Source: Desulfovibrionaceae bacterium | GTDB lineage: Bacteria; Desulfobacterota; Desulfovibrionia; Desulfovibrionales; Desulfovibrionaceae | Direction of reading: 5' to 3' | Length of the DNA stretch: 54,773 bases | Assembly (NCBI GenBank): GCA_029011315.1 | Contig: JAQXLA010000003.1 | Location: forward strand, 1-54,773 | Part shown: piece by piece, positions 17,891-27,258 of the stretch | Layout: every line of letters starts with the position of its first letter | Numbering within the stretch: position 1 is the first letter of the stretch | Notes under the pieces: generated by a model | The model's database searches: none | What the model was told of the DNA's origin: nothing | What the model saw: the letters and a program-made list of their open reading frames with translations, nothing else | Translations under genes and position numbers: made by a program

Positions 17891-20269
17891 ATGCCCACGC
17901 AGAAACGATTCCATGAGTCGGAAGAAGATACCAAGCTGCGGCACATAACTCCGGCGATTCAGCGCGCCGGTTGGAAGGCGGATCAGATATTGATGGAATA
18001 TTCCCTCAAGGCTGACCGTTACCGCATCGTGCCTGGGCAGAACTGCACCATCAAAGAGACGCAGGCCAGCCGTACCAAGCCCGACTATATACTCTGCCGT
18101 GGCATCAATCGGCCTTTTGCCGTGGTCGAGGCCAAGAAAGGTGCGAAATCCGCGCGGGATGGTATCGATCAGGCCATTGCCTACGCCCAGATGCTCGACG
18201 TTCCTTTCGCCTATGCTTCCGCCGGGGAATGTTTCCTTGAGTTCGAGATTCCTACCGGAAAACAGCGAGAACTGCCGCTCGACAAGTTCCCTTCTCCTGC
18301 CGAGCTCTGGTCACGCTGGTGCAAGCTCCACGACATCACGGACGAAGATTCCAAAACGCTGGACAAAGCCCTCTACTACACTTCGGCGGAAGGCCATACG
18401 CCGCGCTACTACCAGATGCAGGCCATCAACCGTACTATCGACGCCATAGTTGGCAAGCACCGCAGGCGCGCCCTGCTGGTCATGGCCACCGGCACGGGCA
18501 AGACGTACACTGCTTTTCAGATTGTCTGGCGTTTGAGAAAGGCAGGCGTGGTGAGGAACGTGCTCTACCTTGCCGACCGCAACCAGCTCATTGATCAGAC
18601 GCTTGTGGACGACTTCGCGCCGTTCAACACGGCCACGAAAATCCAGAAAGGCGTCATCGACCAGAATTACGAGATTTATTTCGGCCTGTACCAGCAGCTC
18701 AAGGGCGACGACTCCGAACCTATGGCCGACCACTTCCGGCAGGTTCCGCGCGACTACTTCGACCTCATCATTGTGGATGAGTGTCATCGCGGCAGTGCCA
18801 ATGAATCGAGCAGTTGGCGCGACATTCTCGAATACTTCGAACCCGCTATCCAAATCGGCATGACCGCCACACCCAACGAGAAAAACGGTTCCAACAACCT
18901 TGATTACTTCGGCGATCCGCTCATCACCTACACGCTGAAGCAGGGCATCGAAGACGGCTTCCTCGCGCCGTATCAGGTCGTATCCGTCCACCTCGACAAA
19001 GACGTTCAGGGCTGGGAGCCGGAGGAAGGCGAAGTGGACGTGGAAGGCAATCCCATCCCCATCCGCCTCTACACGCTCAACGAGTTCGACAAAACGCTGG
19101 AAATCCGCAGTCGCACCCGCAAGGTGGCCGAGGTCGTCACCAGTTATCTCCAGCACCTTGGGCGTATGTCCAAGACTATTATCTTCTGCACCACGCAGAG
19201 GCACGCCGCCAATATGCGCGACGCCATACGCGAGTGCAATCGCGATCTCGTGGCCCAGAACCACCAGTACGCCGTGCGCATGACCGCCGACGACGAGGAA
19301 GGCCGCGGCCTGTACGAAGACTTCATCAGCGTGAACCGCCCGTATCCTGTTGTCGTGACCACGAGCAAACTGCTCACCACCGGCGCGAACACCAAATGCG
19401 TGAAGCTCATCGTTCTGGACAGCAACATCCGCTCCATGACCGAGTTCAAGCAGATCATCGGACGCGGAACGCGCCTGCGCCCGGACGCCGACAAAACCTT
19501 CTTCACCATCCTTGATTTCCGCCGCGCCTGCGACCTCTTCCACGACCCGGACTTCGACGGTCCCGCCGACAACAGCACCAACTGGTCAGGCGAAGGCGAT
19601 CCGCCCACCAGGGGACGGCCGCCGCAATTCGATGGCGGCGAAAAAGGCGGCGACATTCCGCCCGCGCCTCCCGGCGATGACATCCCGCTCGACGGCGAAG
19701 AGCCGCGCCGCATCATAGTTGTGGACGGCGTGGATATTTCTCTTGCGGGTAAATCCGTCAGCTATCTGGACGAAAACGGCAAGCTCGTCGTCGAGAAGTT
19801 CGAGGACTACACCCGCCGCAACATCCTTTCCTGCTTTTCCACGGAAGAAGCCTTCCGCGAAGCATGGAACGGCGCGAAAGCCAAGGCCGTCATCAAGGAA
19901 GAGCTTGAGTCTCGCGGTATTCTTGTCGAGCACTTGAAGCAGGAACTCGGCAACCCCGACCTTGATGAGTTCGACATGATACGCCACATCGCGTTCGGCG
20001 GCGAACTGCTGACCCGCCAGCTACGCGCCAGCAAAGTCCGCAACGCTAAGTTCCTTGAAAAGTATCAGGGCGTGGCGCGTGAGGTGCTGGAACACCTGCT
20101 CGACACCTACACGGACAACAGCATCTTCGAGATAGACGGCGTTGAAGCCCTGACCACGCATTGTCAGGACTTCGGCGGCACGAAGAAGATATTCAAGGCG
20201 TTCGGCGACCAGAAAAGCTACATCCGCGCCATCCGCGAGATGGAATATATCCTTTACGACTACGCATAA
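17891..20269 (+). CDS. hsdR: Type I restriction enzyme, R subunit
   Basis: A 792-residue nuclease-translocase, the EcoEI-like shorter class. The N-terminal PD-(D/E)xK nuclease shows PDYIL (64-68) and VVEAKK (78-83). The SF2 motor shows Walker A ATGTGKT (about 199-205), DECH (about 296-299), TATP and IGRGTRLR. The C-terminal ~190 residues hold an acidic Pro/Gly-rich linker and the helical domain that binds the methylase. GGAG lies 7 nt before the ATG at 17891, so I prefer it over the in-frame ATG at 17879. It leads the operon hsdR-hsdM-hsdS, with a 15-bp gap to hsdM. Confidence 0.96.
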   Translation: MPTQKRFHESEEDTKLRHITPAIQRAGWKADQILMEYSLKADRYRIVPGQNCTIKETQASRTKPDYILCRGINRPFAVVEAKKGAKSARDGIDQAIAYAQMLDVPFAYASAGECFLEFEIPTGKQRELPLDKFPSPAELWSRWCKLHDITDEDSKTLDKALYYTSAEGHTPRYYQMQAINRTIDAIVGKHRRRALLVMATGTGKTYTAFQIVWRLRKAGVVRNVLYLADRNQLIDQTLVDDFAPFNTATKIQKGVIDQNYEIYFGLYQQLKGDDSEPMADHFRQVPRDYFDLIIVDECHRGSANESSSWRDILEYFEPAIQIGMTATPNEKNGSNNLDYFGDPLITYTLKQGIEDGFLAPYQVVSVHLDKDVQGWEPEEGEVDVEGNPIPIRLYTLNEFDKTLEIRSRTRKVAEVVTSYLQHLGRMSKTIIFCTTQRHAANMRDAIRECNRDLVAQNHQYAVRMTADDEEGRGLYEDFISVNRPYPVVVTTSKLLTTGANTKCVKLIVLDSNIRSMTEFKQIIGRGTRLRPDADKTFFTILDFRRACDLFHDPDFDGPADNSTNWSGEGDPPTRGRPPQFDGGEKGGDIPPAPPGDDIPLDGEEPRRIIVVDGVDISLAGKSVSYLDENGKLVVEKFEDYTRRNILSCFSTEEAFREAWNGAKAKAVIKEELESRGILVEHLKQELGNPDLDEFDMIRHIAFGGELLTRQLRASKVRNAKFLEKYQGVAREVLEHLLDTYTDNSIFEIDGVEALTTHCQDFGGTKKIFKAFGDQKSYIRAIREMEYILYDYA

Positions 20270-20284
20270 CAGCACGGAATACTC

Positions 20285-21748
20285 ATGAGCCTCTCTACCT
20301 TCATCAAGAAAATGCGCGACATCACGCGCCTCGATCAGGGCATCAACGGCGACGCCCAGCGCATCGAACAGCTCACCTGGATGCTGTTCCTCAAAATATA
20401 CGACGACAAGGAATACGACTGGGAGGCCATGGACGAGGACTACGAATCCATCATCCCGGAAGAATGCCGCTGGCGCAACTGGGCCGACACCGTGAACGGC
20501 ACGGCGCTCAAAGGCGACGAGCTCATCCGCTTTGTGGACGGCACGCTTCTGCCCACGCTGAAAGACCTGCCCATTCCGGCCAACTGCCCGCGCCGGAAGA
20601 GCATCGTGAAAACGGTGTTCACCGACATCCATAACTTCATGAAGGACGGCGTGCTCCTGCGCCAGCTCATCAGCGAAATAAACGAGTGCGACTTCAACGA
20701 CCCGAAGGAAGCCCACGCCTTCGGCGCTATCTACGAGACCATTCTCAAGCTCCTGCAAAGTGCGGGCAGTTCCGGCGAGTTCTACACGCCCCGCGCCCTC
20801 ACAGACTTCATGGCGCGTCACGTCGGCCTCAAGATTGGCGACAAGGTGGCGGACTTCGCCTGCGGAACGGGCGGCTTCCTGAACTCGGCACGCGGCTGGC
20901 TCACGCCGCAGGCCAGAACCATCGCCCAGCGCAATATCCTGAGCCAGTCCTTCTACGGTGTGGAAAAGAAGCCCCTGCCGTACCTGCTCTGCGTGACCAA
21001 CCTTCTGCTCAACGGCGTGGACGAGCCGCTCATCACCTACGGCAACTCCCTGACCAAGAGCACCGGCGACTATACCGAGGCCGACAAGTTCGATGTCATC
21101 CTCATGAATCCGCCCTACGGCGGCAGTGAGCAGGTCATCATCCAGCAGAATTTCCCCTCGAATATGCGAAGCGCGGAAACGGCTGATCTATTCCTTATCC
21201 TTATTATGGCGCGCCTCAAGGCGACGGGCCGCGCCGCCGTGGTCATCCCGGACGGCTTCCTCTTCGGCGGCGGCAACAAGGCCGAGATAAAGCGCGAACT
21301 GCTGAGGAATTTCAACCTGCATACTGTCGTGCGCCTGCCTACGTCGGTGTTTTCGCCGTACACGTCCATTGCCACCAACGTGCTGTTTTTCGACGGCACC
21401 GGCCCCACGCAGGAAACGTGGTTCTACCGCGTGGATATGCCGGAAGGCTACAAGCATTTTTCCAAGACCAAGCCCATGATGCTGGAGCACCTGGCCGATC
21501 TCGACGCATGGTGGAACGACCGCCAGCCCATCGAGCAGAACGGCGCGGACAAGGCCCGCAAGTACACGGCGGAAGAGCTGGAAGCCTTGCAGTTCAACTT
21601 CGACCTTTGCGGCTTCCCGCAGGAGGAAGAGGAGATTCTGCCGCCTGCCGAGCTGATTGCCCGATATCAGGCCGAACGCGCCAAGCACGAGAAAGTGATG
21701 GATGACGCGCTGGCCAAGATACTCGCCATGATCGGAGGTCAGGCATGA
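20285..21748 (+). CDS. hsdM: Type I restriction-modification, M subunit (N6-adenine methylase)
   Basis: A 487-residue SAM-dependent DNA methyltransferase. The N-terminal HsdM helical domain (about 1-140) is followed by motif I ADFACGTGGF (about 190-199), motif IV NPPYGG (about 275-280) and PDGFLFGGG. It methylates adenine at the site chosen by HsdS, and the same complex with HsdR cuts unmodified DNA. The last 4 bp overlap hsdS (ATGA), consistent with translational coupling and fixed subunit ratios. Confidence 0.97.
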   Translation: MSLSTFIKKMRDITRLDQGINGDAQRIEQLTWMLFLKIYDDKEYDWEAMDEDYESIIPEECRWRNWADTVNGTALKGDELIRFVDGTLLPTLKDLPIPANCPRRKSIVKTVFTDIHNFMKDGVLLRQLISEINECDFNDPKEAHAFGAIYETILKLLQSAGSSGEFYTPRALTDFMARHVGLKIGDKVADFACGTGGFLNSARGWLTPQARTIAQRNILSQSFYGVEKKPLPYLLCVTNLLLNGVDEPLITYGNSLTKSTGDYTEADKFDVILMNPPYGGSEQVIIQQNFPSNMRSAETADLFLILIMARLKATGRAAVVIPDGFLFGGGNKAEIKRELLRNFNLHTVVRLPTSVFSPYTSIATNVLFFDGTGPTQETWFYRVDMPEGYKHFSKTKPMMLEHLADLDAWWNDRQPIEQNGADKARKYTAEELEALQFNFDLCGFPQEEEEILPPAELIARYQAERAKHEKVMDDALAKILAMIGGQA

Positions 21749-23073
21749 CCGCTGAACAGCTCAAAGCGTCCATTCTGCAGATGGCCATTGAAGGCAAGCT
21801 CGTCCCCCAGCTTGATGACGAGCCTGCCGTGGATATTGAGGCCGTCGAGCCTGAGGAAGTACCTTTTGCCATTCCTGAGAAGTGGAAGTGGGTACACCTT
21901 AAGGATATTGCTAATATAAATGGCGGATTTGCATTTAAAAGTACGGAATACACGAAAAATGGTATCCGAGTTGTAAGGATTTCAGATTTTAATGAATATG
22001 GATTTATAAATAACAAAATTGTCAGATATCCATTTAGTAACTCATTATCCCAATTTTTATTAGAAGAAAAAAACATATTATTATGTATGACTGGAGGAAC
22101 AGTTGGAAAGAGTCTTTTTGTAGAGAATCTTGAAGAACAAATGGTTGTCAATCAGCGGGTTGCAACTATAAAGCCATCTAAGGTTATGCCGGAGTATGTC
22201 TATGTTGTCATTCGTGCTCCTCTAACCCAAAATATTATCCAGCAGAGTAAAAATTCTACGAATGATAATATTTCAATGGAAACAATTAAACACTTTTTAA
22301 TTCCTCTTCCACCAGCGAAAGAACAAAAGCGTATCCTCACTCGCCTGAATGAAATCCTGCCCCTTATTGAAGAGTACGGCAAAGCCCATTCGGCCCTGAA
22401 AAACGTCGAACAAGCCCTGCCTGACCAGCTCCGTGCCTCCCTCTTGCAGGAAGCCATTGAGGGCAAGCTCGTGCCTCAGCTCGACGACGAGCCCGCCGTG
22501 GATATGGCTGGCGAAGAGCCGGACGAAGTACCTTTTGCTATTCCCGAGAAGTGGCGGTGGATGAAGCTGGGAGACTGTGCGGAGATAAATCCTAAAGTGT
22601 CGGCAGATGACGATTCAGATGTTTCTTTTGTGCCGATGCCTTTATTACAGGCCGGCTATGGCAATTCAATAGACACGAGTAACAAGCGTAAATGGAAAGA
22701 AATGAAGAAGGGCTTCACAAAATTCTGTGATGGGGATGTGGTGTTGGCAAAAATCACCCCATGCTTTGAAAACAGAAAGTCCGCGATTGTCTCTAACGCC
22801 ATAAACGGAATTGGAGCAGGAACAACGGAACTTCATGTGTTTAGATGCAAGAATTCCCTTTTGCCTGAATTTTTGTTGATGTTTTTCAAGTCCGCGTATC
22901 TCATCCAATACGGTGTTGACCATTTTAAAGGAACAGCCGGACAGCAACGTATAGGAACGACTGATCTCAAAATTTGCCCTATCCCCCTTCCCCCTCTCGC
23001 CGAACAGCGCCGCATAGTTGCCCGCCTTGAGGAACTACTGCCCCATGTGGATGCCATTGCCGGGTTGAGGTAG
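21745..23073 (+). CDS. hsdS: Type I restriction-modification, specificity subunit S
   Basis: A 442-residue two-repeat specificity protein. Each half has a target-recognition domain (about 45-190 and 265-415) and a conserved helical spacer. The stretch EGKLVPQLDDEPAVD occurs near residue 15 and again near residue 245, encoded by nearly matching DNA around 21790 and 22465. The first recognition domain is clearly AT-rich (about 21900-22320) while the conserved spacers are GC-rich, a sign that this domain was swapped in. The duplicated spacers can serve as crossover points. The recognition sequence should be bipartite but cannot be read from the protein. Confidence 0.95.
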   Translation: MTAEQLKASILQMAIEGKLVPQLDDEPAVDIEAVEPEEVPFAIPEKWKWVHLKDIANINGGFAFKSTEYTKNGIRVVRISDFNEYGFINNKIVRYPFSNSLSQFLLEEKNILLCMTGGTVGKSLFVENLEEQMVVNQRVATIKPSKVMPEYVYVVIRAPLTQNIIQQSKNSTNDNISMETIKHFLIPLPPAKEQKRILTRLNEILPLIEEYGKAHSALKNVEQALPDQLRASLLQEAIEGKLVPQLDDEPAVDMAGEEPDEVPFAIPEKWRWMKLGDCAEINPKVSADDDSDVSFVPMPLLQAGYGNSIDTSNKRKWKEMKKGFTKFCDGDVVLAKITPCFENRKSAIVSNAINGIGAGTTELHVFRCKNSLLPEFLLMFFKSAYLIQYGVDHFKGTAGQQRIGTTDLKICPIPLPPLAEQRRIVARLEELLPHVDAIAGLR

Positions 23074-23141
23074 GATGGGTATTCATTAGTAAGTAAAATA
23101 ACGTGGTATAATAAGGAAAATTTCCTTCAAAGGAGGCATAA

Positions 23142-23984
23142 ATGTCCACCAAAATGTTTGCTCTTTTTAGGTATCAAATTATTCCTGTAACAACTCAATT
23201 TAATTTGATGTATGATATAAATGAGGTCATTAGGAGAAAAAATGAGGAATTTTTCGAGAAGCTGCGCTTTTTTGCCAAACGCTCTGATTTTACCGGGAAG
23301 AAGGCATATAATTTTAATATAGATAGACGCGACGATACGTTGGCGCTGCTTACTGTCCAAAGGAGAAAGAATGTAAAGATTATCAATGAAGATAAGTTTG
23401 AAGAAACTGTGGACTCGTTTCCCTATATAAATATTTTTGTTGATAACGACCCAGAACAACAAATTTTGGCTGTGGAAATCTCGAAGGACTATAGTAATCC
23501 GAAATCAATAGTTAAATATTTTAATGAAAAAATGAATGCATTGCTAGAAGAGAGCCATCTAGCAGTAAAAATATCCCCTCTTTATAAAAAGAGTGATTTT
23601 TGGAGTTTTATAGAGGAACATAAGGATAAAATTAGCCGTATTAATTTTGAGCTAATAACTCCGAATATGTCTAATATTTCTCACTCATTAAGTGAGGAGT
23701 TGAAGGGGCTTTCGAAAAGTACGAAGTCTTCTGTAACAAATTTGAATATATGTGCTGAAAAAGGTAAAAGTCTGGTAATTGACCAACAAAATCAAGGTAT
23801 TGCCAGCATGGTCGACTACAGCTCAAATGGTGGAGGTGAAATCGCCGTGAGTGTAAGAGATTCGAAGGTAAAATTTAGAACAAATGATTATCAAACTAGT
23901 GTAGAGATTGGAGAGGCTGATATGAGACTGTCTTTGAAGGATGTAGTCGCTCTAATACGGAGTATGCATGAGGACAATCGGTAA
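23142..23984 (+). CDS. Unknown AT-rich gene 1 of a two-gene operon
   Basis: A 280-residue protein that I do not recognise. It has no signal peptide or membrane segment. The first ~190 residues look like a mixed alpha/beta fold (FALFRYQIIPV, NIFVDNDPEQQILAVEIS), and the last ~80 residues are beta-strand-like (GGGEIAVSVRDSKVKFRTND). No catalytic motif stands out. AAAGGAGG lies 5 nt before the ATG. It overlaps the next gene, a small membrane protein, by 17 bp. The pair sits between hsdS and a DUF262-HNH gene and is much more AT-rich than hsdRM, so it was probably acquired separately. A cytosolic sensor paired with a membrane effector is a common layout in anti-phage systems; that role is inference. 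Confidence 0.7.
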   Translation: MSTKMFALFRYQIIPVTTQFNLMYDINEVIRRKNEEFFEKLRFFAKRSDFTGKKAYNFNIDRRDDTLALLTVQRRKNVKIINEDKFEETVDSFPYINIFVDNDPEQQILAVEISKDYSNPKSIVKYFNEKMNALLEESHLAVKISPLYKKSDFWSFIEEHKDKISRINFELITPNMSNISHSLSEELKGLSKSTKSSVTNLNICAEKGKSLVIDQQNQGIASMVDYSSNGGGEIAVSVRDSKVKFRTNDYQTSVEIGEADMRLSLKDVVALIRSMHEDNR

Positions 23985-24423
23985 ATATACGATCATTTTT
24001 ATCATTTCTTTAATGATATCGATGCTTTCTTTTTGGATAGAAAGCTCTTATCTTGTTGGCTTTTTTGCAGACAATGCTCCTTTGTTAGCTGGTGCAATCT
24101 TTGCAATTTTTTCATCTACAATTCCGGTTTTATTATCACATATAAAGGCTATCACCGAGAAACATGGTTTTTCTTTTTTATCAACAATTAAGAGCATTAA
24201 AGATAGCATTTTAGAACTTATCATATTGCTACTTATAATTTTTATTATGTCTATTTTTATAAAATCTAGTAAGATTGATAATATCCATCAATGTTGCTGT
24301 GCGGATACTGTCGGATATATTAAGATGCTTCTTTCAACAATTCAAATAGCAGCTACTATAGGTATGATAGAGGTAGTGAGAGATTTGCTGTCAGCTCTTA
24401 TTATGTGTATGGAAAATGAGTAA
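23968..24423 (+). CDS. Unknown small membrane protein, gene 2 of the two-gene operon
   Basis: A 151-residue protein with four predicted membrane helices: about 7-27 (YTIIFIISLMISMLSF), 35-55, 78-95 (ILELIILLLIIFIMSIFI) and 115-140. A short loop before the fourth helix contains CCC (IHQCCCADT). It starts inside gene 1 with a 17-bp overlap, so the two are almost surely co-translated. Strong AT bias matches gene 1. No homology is recognised. If the pair is a defence module, this would be the membrane-acting part. Confidence 0.7.
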   Translation: MRTIGKYTIIFIISLMISMLSFWIESSYLVGFFADNAPLLAGAIFAIFSSTIPVLLSHIKAITEKHGFSFLSTIKSIKDSILELIILLLIIFIMSIFIKSSKIDNIHQCCCADTVGYIKMLLSTIQIAATIGMIEVVRDLLSALIMCMENE

Positions 24424-24441
24424 GAAAGAGACACTTACAGT

Positions 24442-24480
24442 AAACGGCCAGTCTCGCAGAAGTACGTGGCTGGCCGTTTT
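24442..24480. terminator. Hairpin terminator after the two-gene operon
   Basis: Arms AAACGGCCAG and CTGGCCGTTT with an 18-nt loop, then TTTT on the plus strand. It lies between the plus-strand operon and the minus-strand DUF262 unit and may serve both. Confidence 0.65.
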
Positions 24481-24489
24481 GCTTGGTAT

Positions 24490-24655
24490 TCTCGACAAAG
24501 GGGATGTGAACATCTTCATAAAAATACTTGCTCACAGCGTGCCTGAACTGCTCCAAGAACAGCTGTTTGAAGTAGCTGATATTGTTCTGCTCGTAGGACA
24601 GGATTTTGTATATGTCTTGAGTTTGGTGCTCAAGCACTCTGAAAGCATACCTGAT
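24490..24655 (-). pseudogene. Short orphan reading frame, possible gene remnant
   Basis: On the minus strand, right after the DUF262 stop, an open frame reads like a protein C terminus (LEHQTQDIYKILSYEQNN, then FKQLFLEQFRHAVSKYFYED). It lacks a credible start, and it reads on into the terminator hairpin without a stop of its own. I cannot name its source. It may be a fragment left when the neighbouring modules were joined, or a chance frame. Confidence 0.3.
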
Positions 24656-24666
24656 TGTGAGTCAAG

Positions 24667-26592
24667 CTATTCAGTTGTATTCAGCACGATGTACTGCTTG
24701 AACGACTGGATATCCGTAAAGCATTGATATCCGGCCTGAGACGCTGTAGCGATAACCTCCGCTGGTTCGTTGAGCAGGACTGCCACCGGCTGACTTAGCT
24801 GCGCCTGTATGCCTTCCGGCCAAGCTAGATCGAAGACGGCTTTTTGTTCGCCGCTATCGGGGTCTGAGAAATCATAGGACAGAACGCCAGGCTTGATACC
24901 CTGTTCTATGACCCAGCGGTTCAGTTCTTCCAGCTGGCGTTCTTCATCTTCGGTTTCGATGTTCTCTTCGATGGTTTCGACCACCTTTTGAGTCGTCGAA
25001 ATAGGTTCAAGCCAGCGATCATCACCGTGAAGGAGCTCTTTCATTCGAGAGTTGAACTCTTCGGCAAGCAGGCGTTTGCGCTCTTCCAAGAAGTCAAAAT
25101 AGTTTTCGATTTTCCAAAGAGCTTTGTCGGCAGGTATCCATTGCGAGGCAAGGGCGCCGGGGTGTTGTTCCTCGATTTCCGAGAAATAATCTTCGGGCAG
25201 CCTGTCGCTGATTTTGATATTAGTATCCTTGGTAAGGAAGCAGAGATTCGCTAGAGCATTGACCTCGGAACGGACACGTTTTTTCTTGTAAAGCTGCGCT
25301 TTCGGGAAAATGTGGTGAACGTCGAGTGTACTATTTGCCCCTAGCAGGTGTTTGCTCAGCACCATGCCAGTTCCAAAGTCTTTGGCTTCTGCCATGCGGG
25401 TAAGCATATAGAGAACAGGGTAGAAACGGGCACCCAAGCTCCAGCCAGCGAAGTGGGCAGGTTCAACGCGAAGAACGCCAGCTTGCAGGCGAAGAGCTTC
25501 TAGAAGATCATCAATAGATTTGTGTACCTCAAGAATGTTAAGATCGGCATCTATCGCGCTTTCCGTCGAGCCGGAATACCGGCCACGCATGGCCGCCTGA
25601 ACATACCAGAACAGCAGTTTATCCTGTTCAATATGCGATAGCGAACCTTGATGGCGATCGAGGTAAAATGCCATCACCGGCATGGTGTATGCACCAAAGA
25701 AGACGGCGTCATGGTCGAGGCCGAGGCGATCGCTTATCAGGTTCAGAATCGTGTTGATATGCTTGGTTGCGCGGGTCAGGCCGTTTTGAACTTCGGACGA
25801 TGAATTTTTTTGAAGATACTCGAACTTGGCTTCACCATTGAGAACCGTATTTACCGAACGGAGCAACCAATCAAGAGTAAATTTGGAAAAGCCTTTCGTA
25901 CTCCAGTCCAAAAGAAGAGAGTTGAGGCGATCTCTAGCTTCTGGCCAGTCGGCACAAATTTTGGCCAGAGCAAGATCGCCTTTGGAGAGCTTTGTACCTC
26001 CGCTGTTGACCCTATTGAAGATATCCACAACAACATCAAGGGTCTTGTCTGGGCCGGTGATTTCTTCTATGTGGAGGTCGATTTCTTTAATTCCCAGCAG
26101 TCTGCTCAATCTTCCTATAAAAAGGGTGAACTGAGGAATCAGTGCAGGTTTGCTCAGCCATTCGCCTAGCTTGTCGTTTCCACCGATCATGAGCTGGGTA
26201 ACGTTAATCCAGAACGGGTTGTCCTTCATTTTTACAGGCTGGTAAAAAGAAAACTCCTCGGTCTCCATGTTAAACTGGAGGTCGGTGAATGCTTTGTCGT
26301 TTCCTTCAAAAAAAGCGGGAGCCTGCCCTCGGATAACTCCATAGAGGGAAGTCATGCGCTGCTGGCCATCAAGCAGGAGTTTAACCATGCCTGGAGCAAG
26401 GGTGTTATCACCTCGATGTTCAGCCGAGGACGACTCGGTCACCCATACAAGCAGACCTCCAATTGGGTGCCTGCGGTATAGGGAGTCGAAAAGAGTTTTG
26501 ACCTGGTCTCGATTCCATACATACCCTCGTTGGAATTTGGGTAATGCCATATAGCCATTATCGATATGCGAAAGGATGTCTGCGATTTTCAT
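24667..26592 (-). CDS. DUF262 / HNH (DUF1524) restriction-like protein
   Basis: A 641-residue protein related to GmrS/GmrD type IV restriction proteins. The N-terminal DUF262 (ParB/sulfiredoxin-like NTPase) shows LPKFQRGYVWNRDQVKTLFD (about 17-36), then GGLLVW and LLDGQQRMTSL (about 71-81). The C-terminal half carries an HNH/DUF1524 nuclease, LDVHHIFPKAQLY with a following NALANLCFLT. Related proteins cut phage DNA with modified bases, so type IV-like defence is the likely job. It is a single gene facing the opposite way to hsdRMS. Start at the ATG preceded by AAGG. Confidence 0.88.
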   Translation of the reverse strand: MKIADILSHIDNGYMALPKFQRGYVWNRDQVKTLFDSLYRRHPIGGLLVWVTESSSAEHRGDNTLAPGMVKLLLDGQQRMTSLYGVIRGQAPAFFEGNDKAFTDLQFNMETEEFSFYQPVKMKDNPFWINVTQLMIGGNDKLGEWLSKPALIPQFTLFIGRLSRLLGIKEIDLHIEEITGPDKTLDVVVDIFNRVNSGGTKLSKGDLALAKICADWPEARDRLNSLLLDWSTKGFSKFTLDWLLRSVNTVLNGEAKFEYLQKNSSSEVQNGLTRATKHINTILNLISDRLGLDHDAVFFGAYTMPVMAFYLDRHQGSLSHIEQDKLLFWYVQAAMRGRYSGSTESAIDADLNILEVHKSIDDLLEALRLQAGVLRVEPAHFAGWSLGARFYPVLYMLTRMAEAKDFGTGMVLSKHLLGANSTLDVHHIFPKAQLYKKKRVRSEVNALANLCFLTKDTNIKISDRLPEDYFSEIEEQHPGALASQWIPADKALWKIENYFDFLEERKRLLAEEFNSRMKELLHGDDRWLEPISTTQKVVETIEENIETEDEERQLEELNRWVIEQGIKPGVLSYDFSDPDSGEQKAVFDLAWPEGIQAQLSQPVAVLLNEPAEVIATASQAGYQCFTDIQSFKQYIVLNTTE

Positions 26593-26768
26593 GGTCAGGC
26601 CTTATGTGTCAAGAAAAGGACTGAAGCCACGGTAACAGATTATTATGCCGTTATCCAGTGGGCGAAACCGGGGTTAGGCTCATTTGCGCATCATGAGATG
26701 CTGGACACGTCGTATTTTCTGGGATACCGTCAAAGCCATAATCAGAATATGGATTTGACGGAGTTGGT

Positions 26769-27176
26769 ATGTATCTGACTAGAAGCCTTGAAAAAAATCG
26801 TTTCCGACGCATCGGAATTTTTTCCTGTTGTCCTAGAAGGGTAAAAGGTGATCTCTCCGCCAAGGACAGCGCAGATGAATTGGAAGAGTATTGTCATCGA
26901 CATTTAAAAAATGGAAATAATGCACCTGACGACTTATATAGAATTTTTTATTACGACTGTATACCAACAGGTAGCATTATATACCACCCATACAGTCGCA
27001 AGCATATAGATTATAAGAAGACAGACTTGTACAAATGGATGACTTCATTTATTGAAGAAATAAAGAAGAAAAGGAAATTTGCAGTACGTTACGGATGGCA
27101 ATTCTGGTTCATTCCCCGTTTAGGCTGTTCCCTCAGGGAAGCCGAAATTCGTTTGACGCAGCCAAATCCGCAATAA
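26769..27176 (+). pseudogene. Probable decayed NYN-domain gene
   Basis: A 135-residue frame. Its centre looks like the middle of a NYN-domain (PIN-like nuclease) protein: DDLYRIFYYDCIPTG, HIDYKKTDLYKWMTSFIEEI and KKKRKFAVRYG. The N terminus keeps RRIGIF but then loses the usual D-G-N active-site block, and the C terminus ends shortly after the core in unrelated sequence, so both ends of the fold are damaged. CGGAG precedes the ATG, so it may still be translated. The NYN reading is from pattern memory only. Confidence 0.45.
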
Positions 27177-27258
27177 GACATTTCTGACACTGATTACCCT
27201 GCTTGATGGGCGGAAGTTCCTGCACAGCAGGCTTTCGCTTTTTTCTCTTTAACACATA

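Noticed and set aside
18311..19543. 410-codon frame antisense to hsdR
   Set aside because: Shadow of a GC-rich coding sequence; no ribosome-binding site and no protein-like motifs. The same holds for long antisense frames at 12163-13167, 15015-15902 and 28961-30151.
26651..26863. Minus-strand frame of 70 codons
   Set aside because: Overlaps the start of the NYN-like frame, with no ribosome-binding site or recognisable motif.
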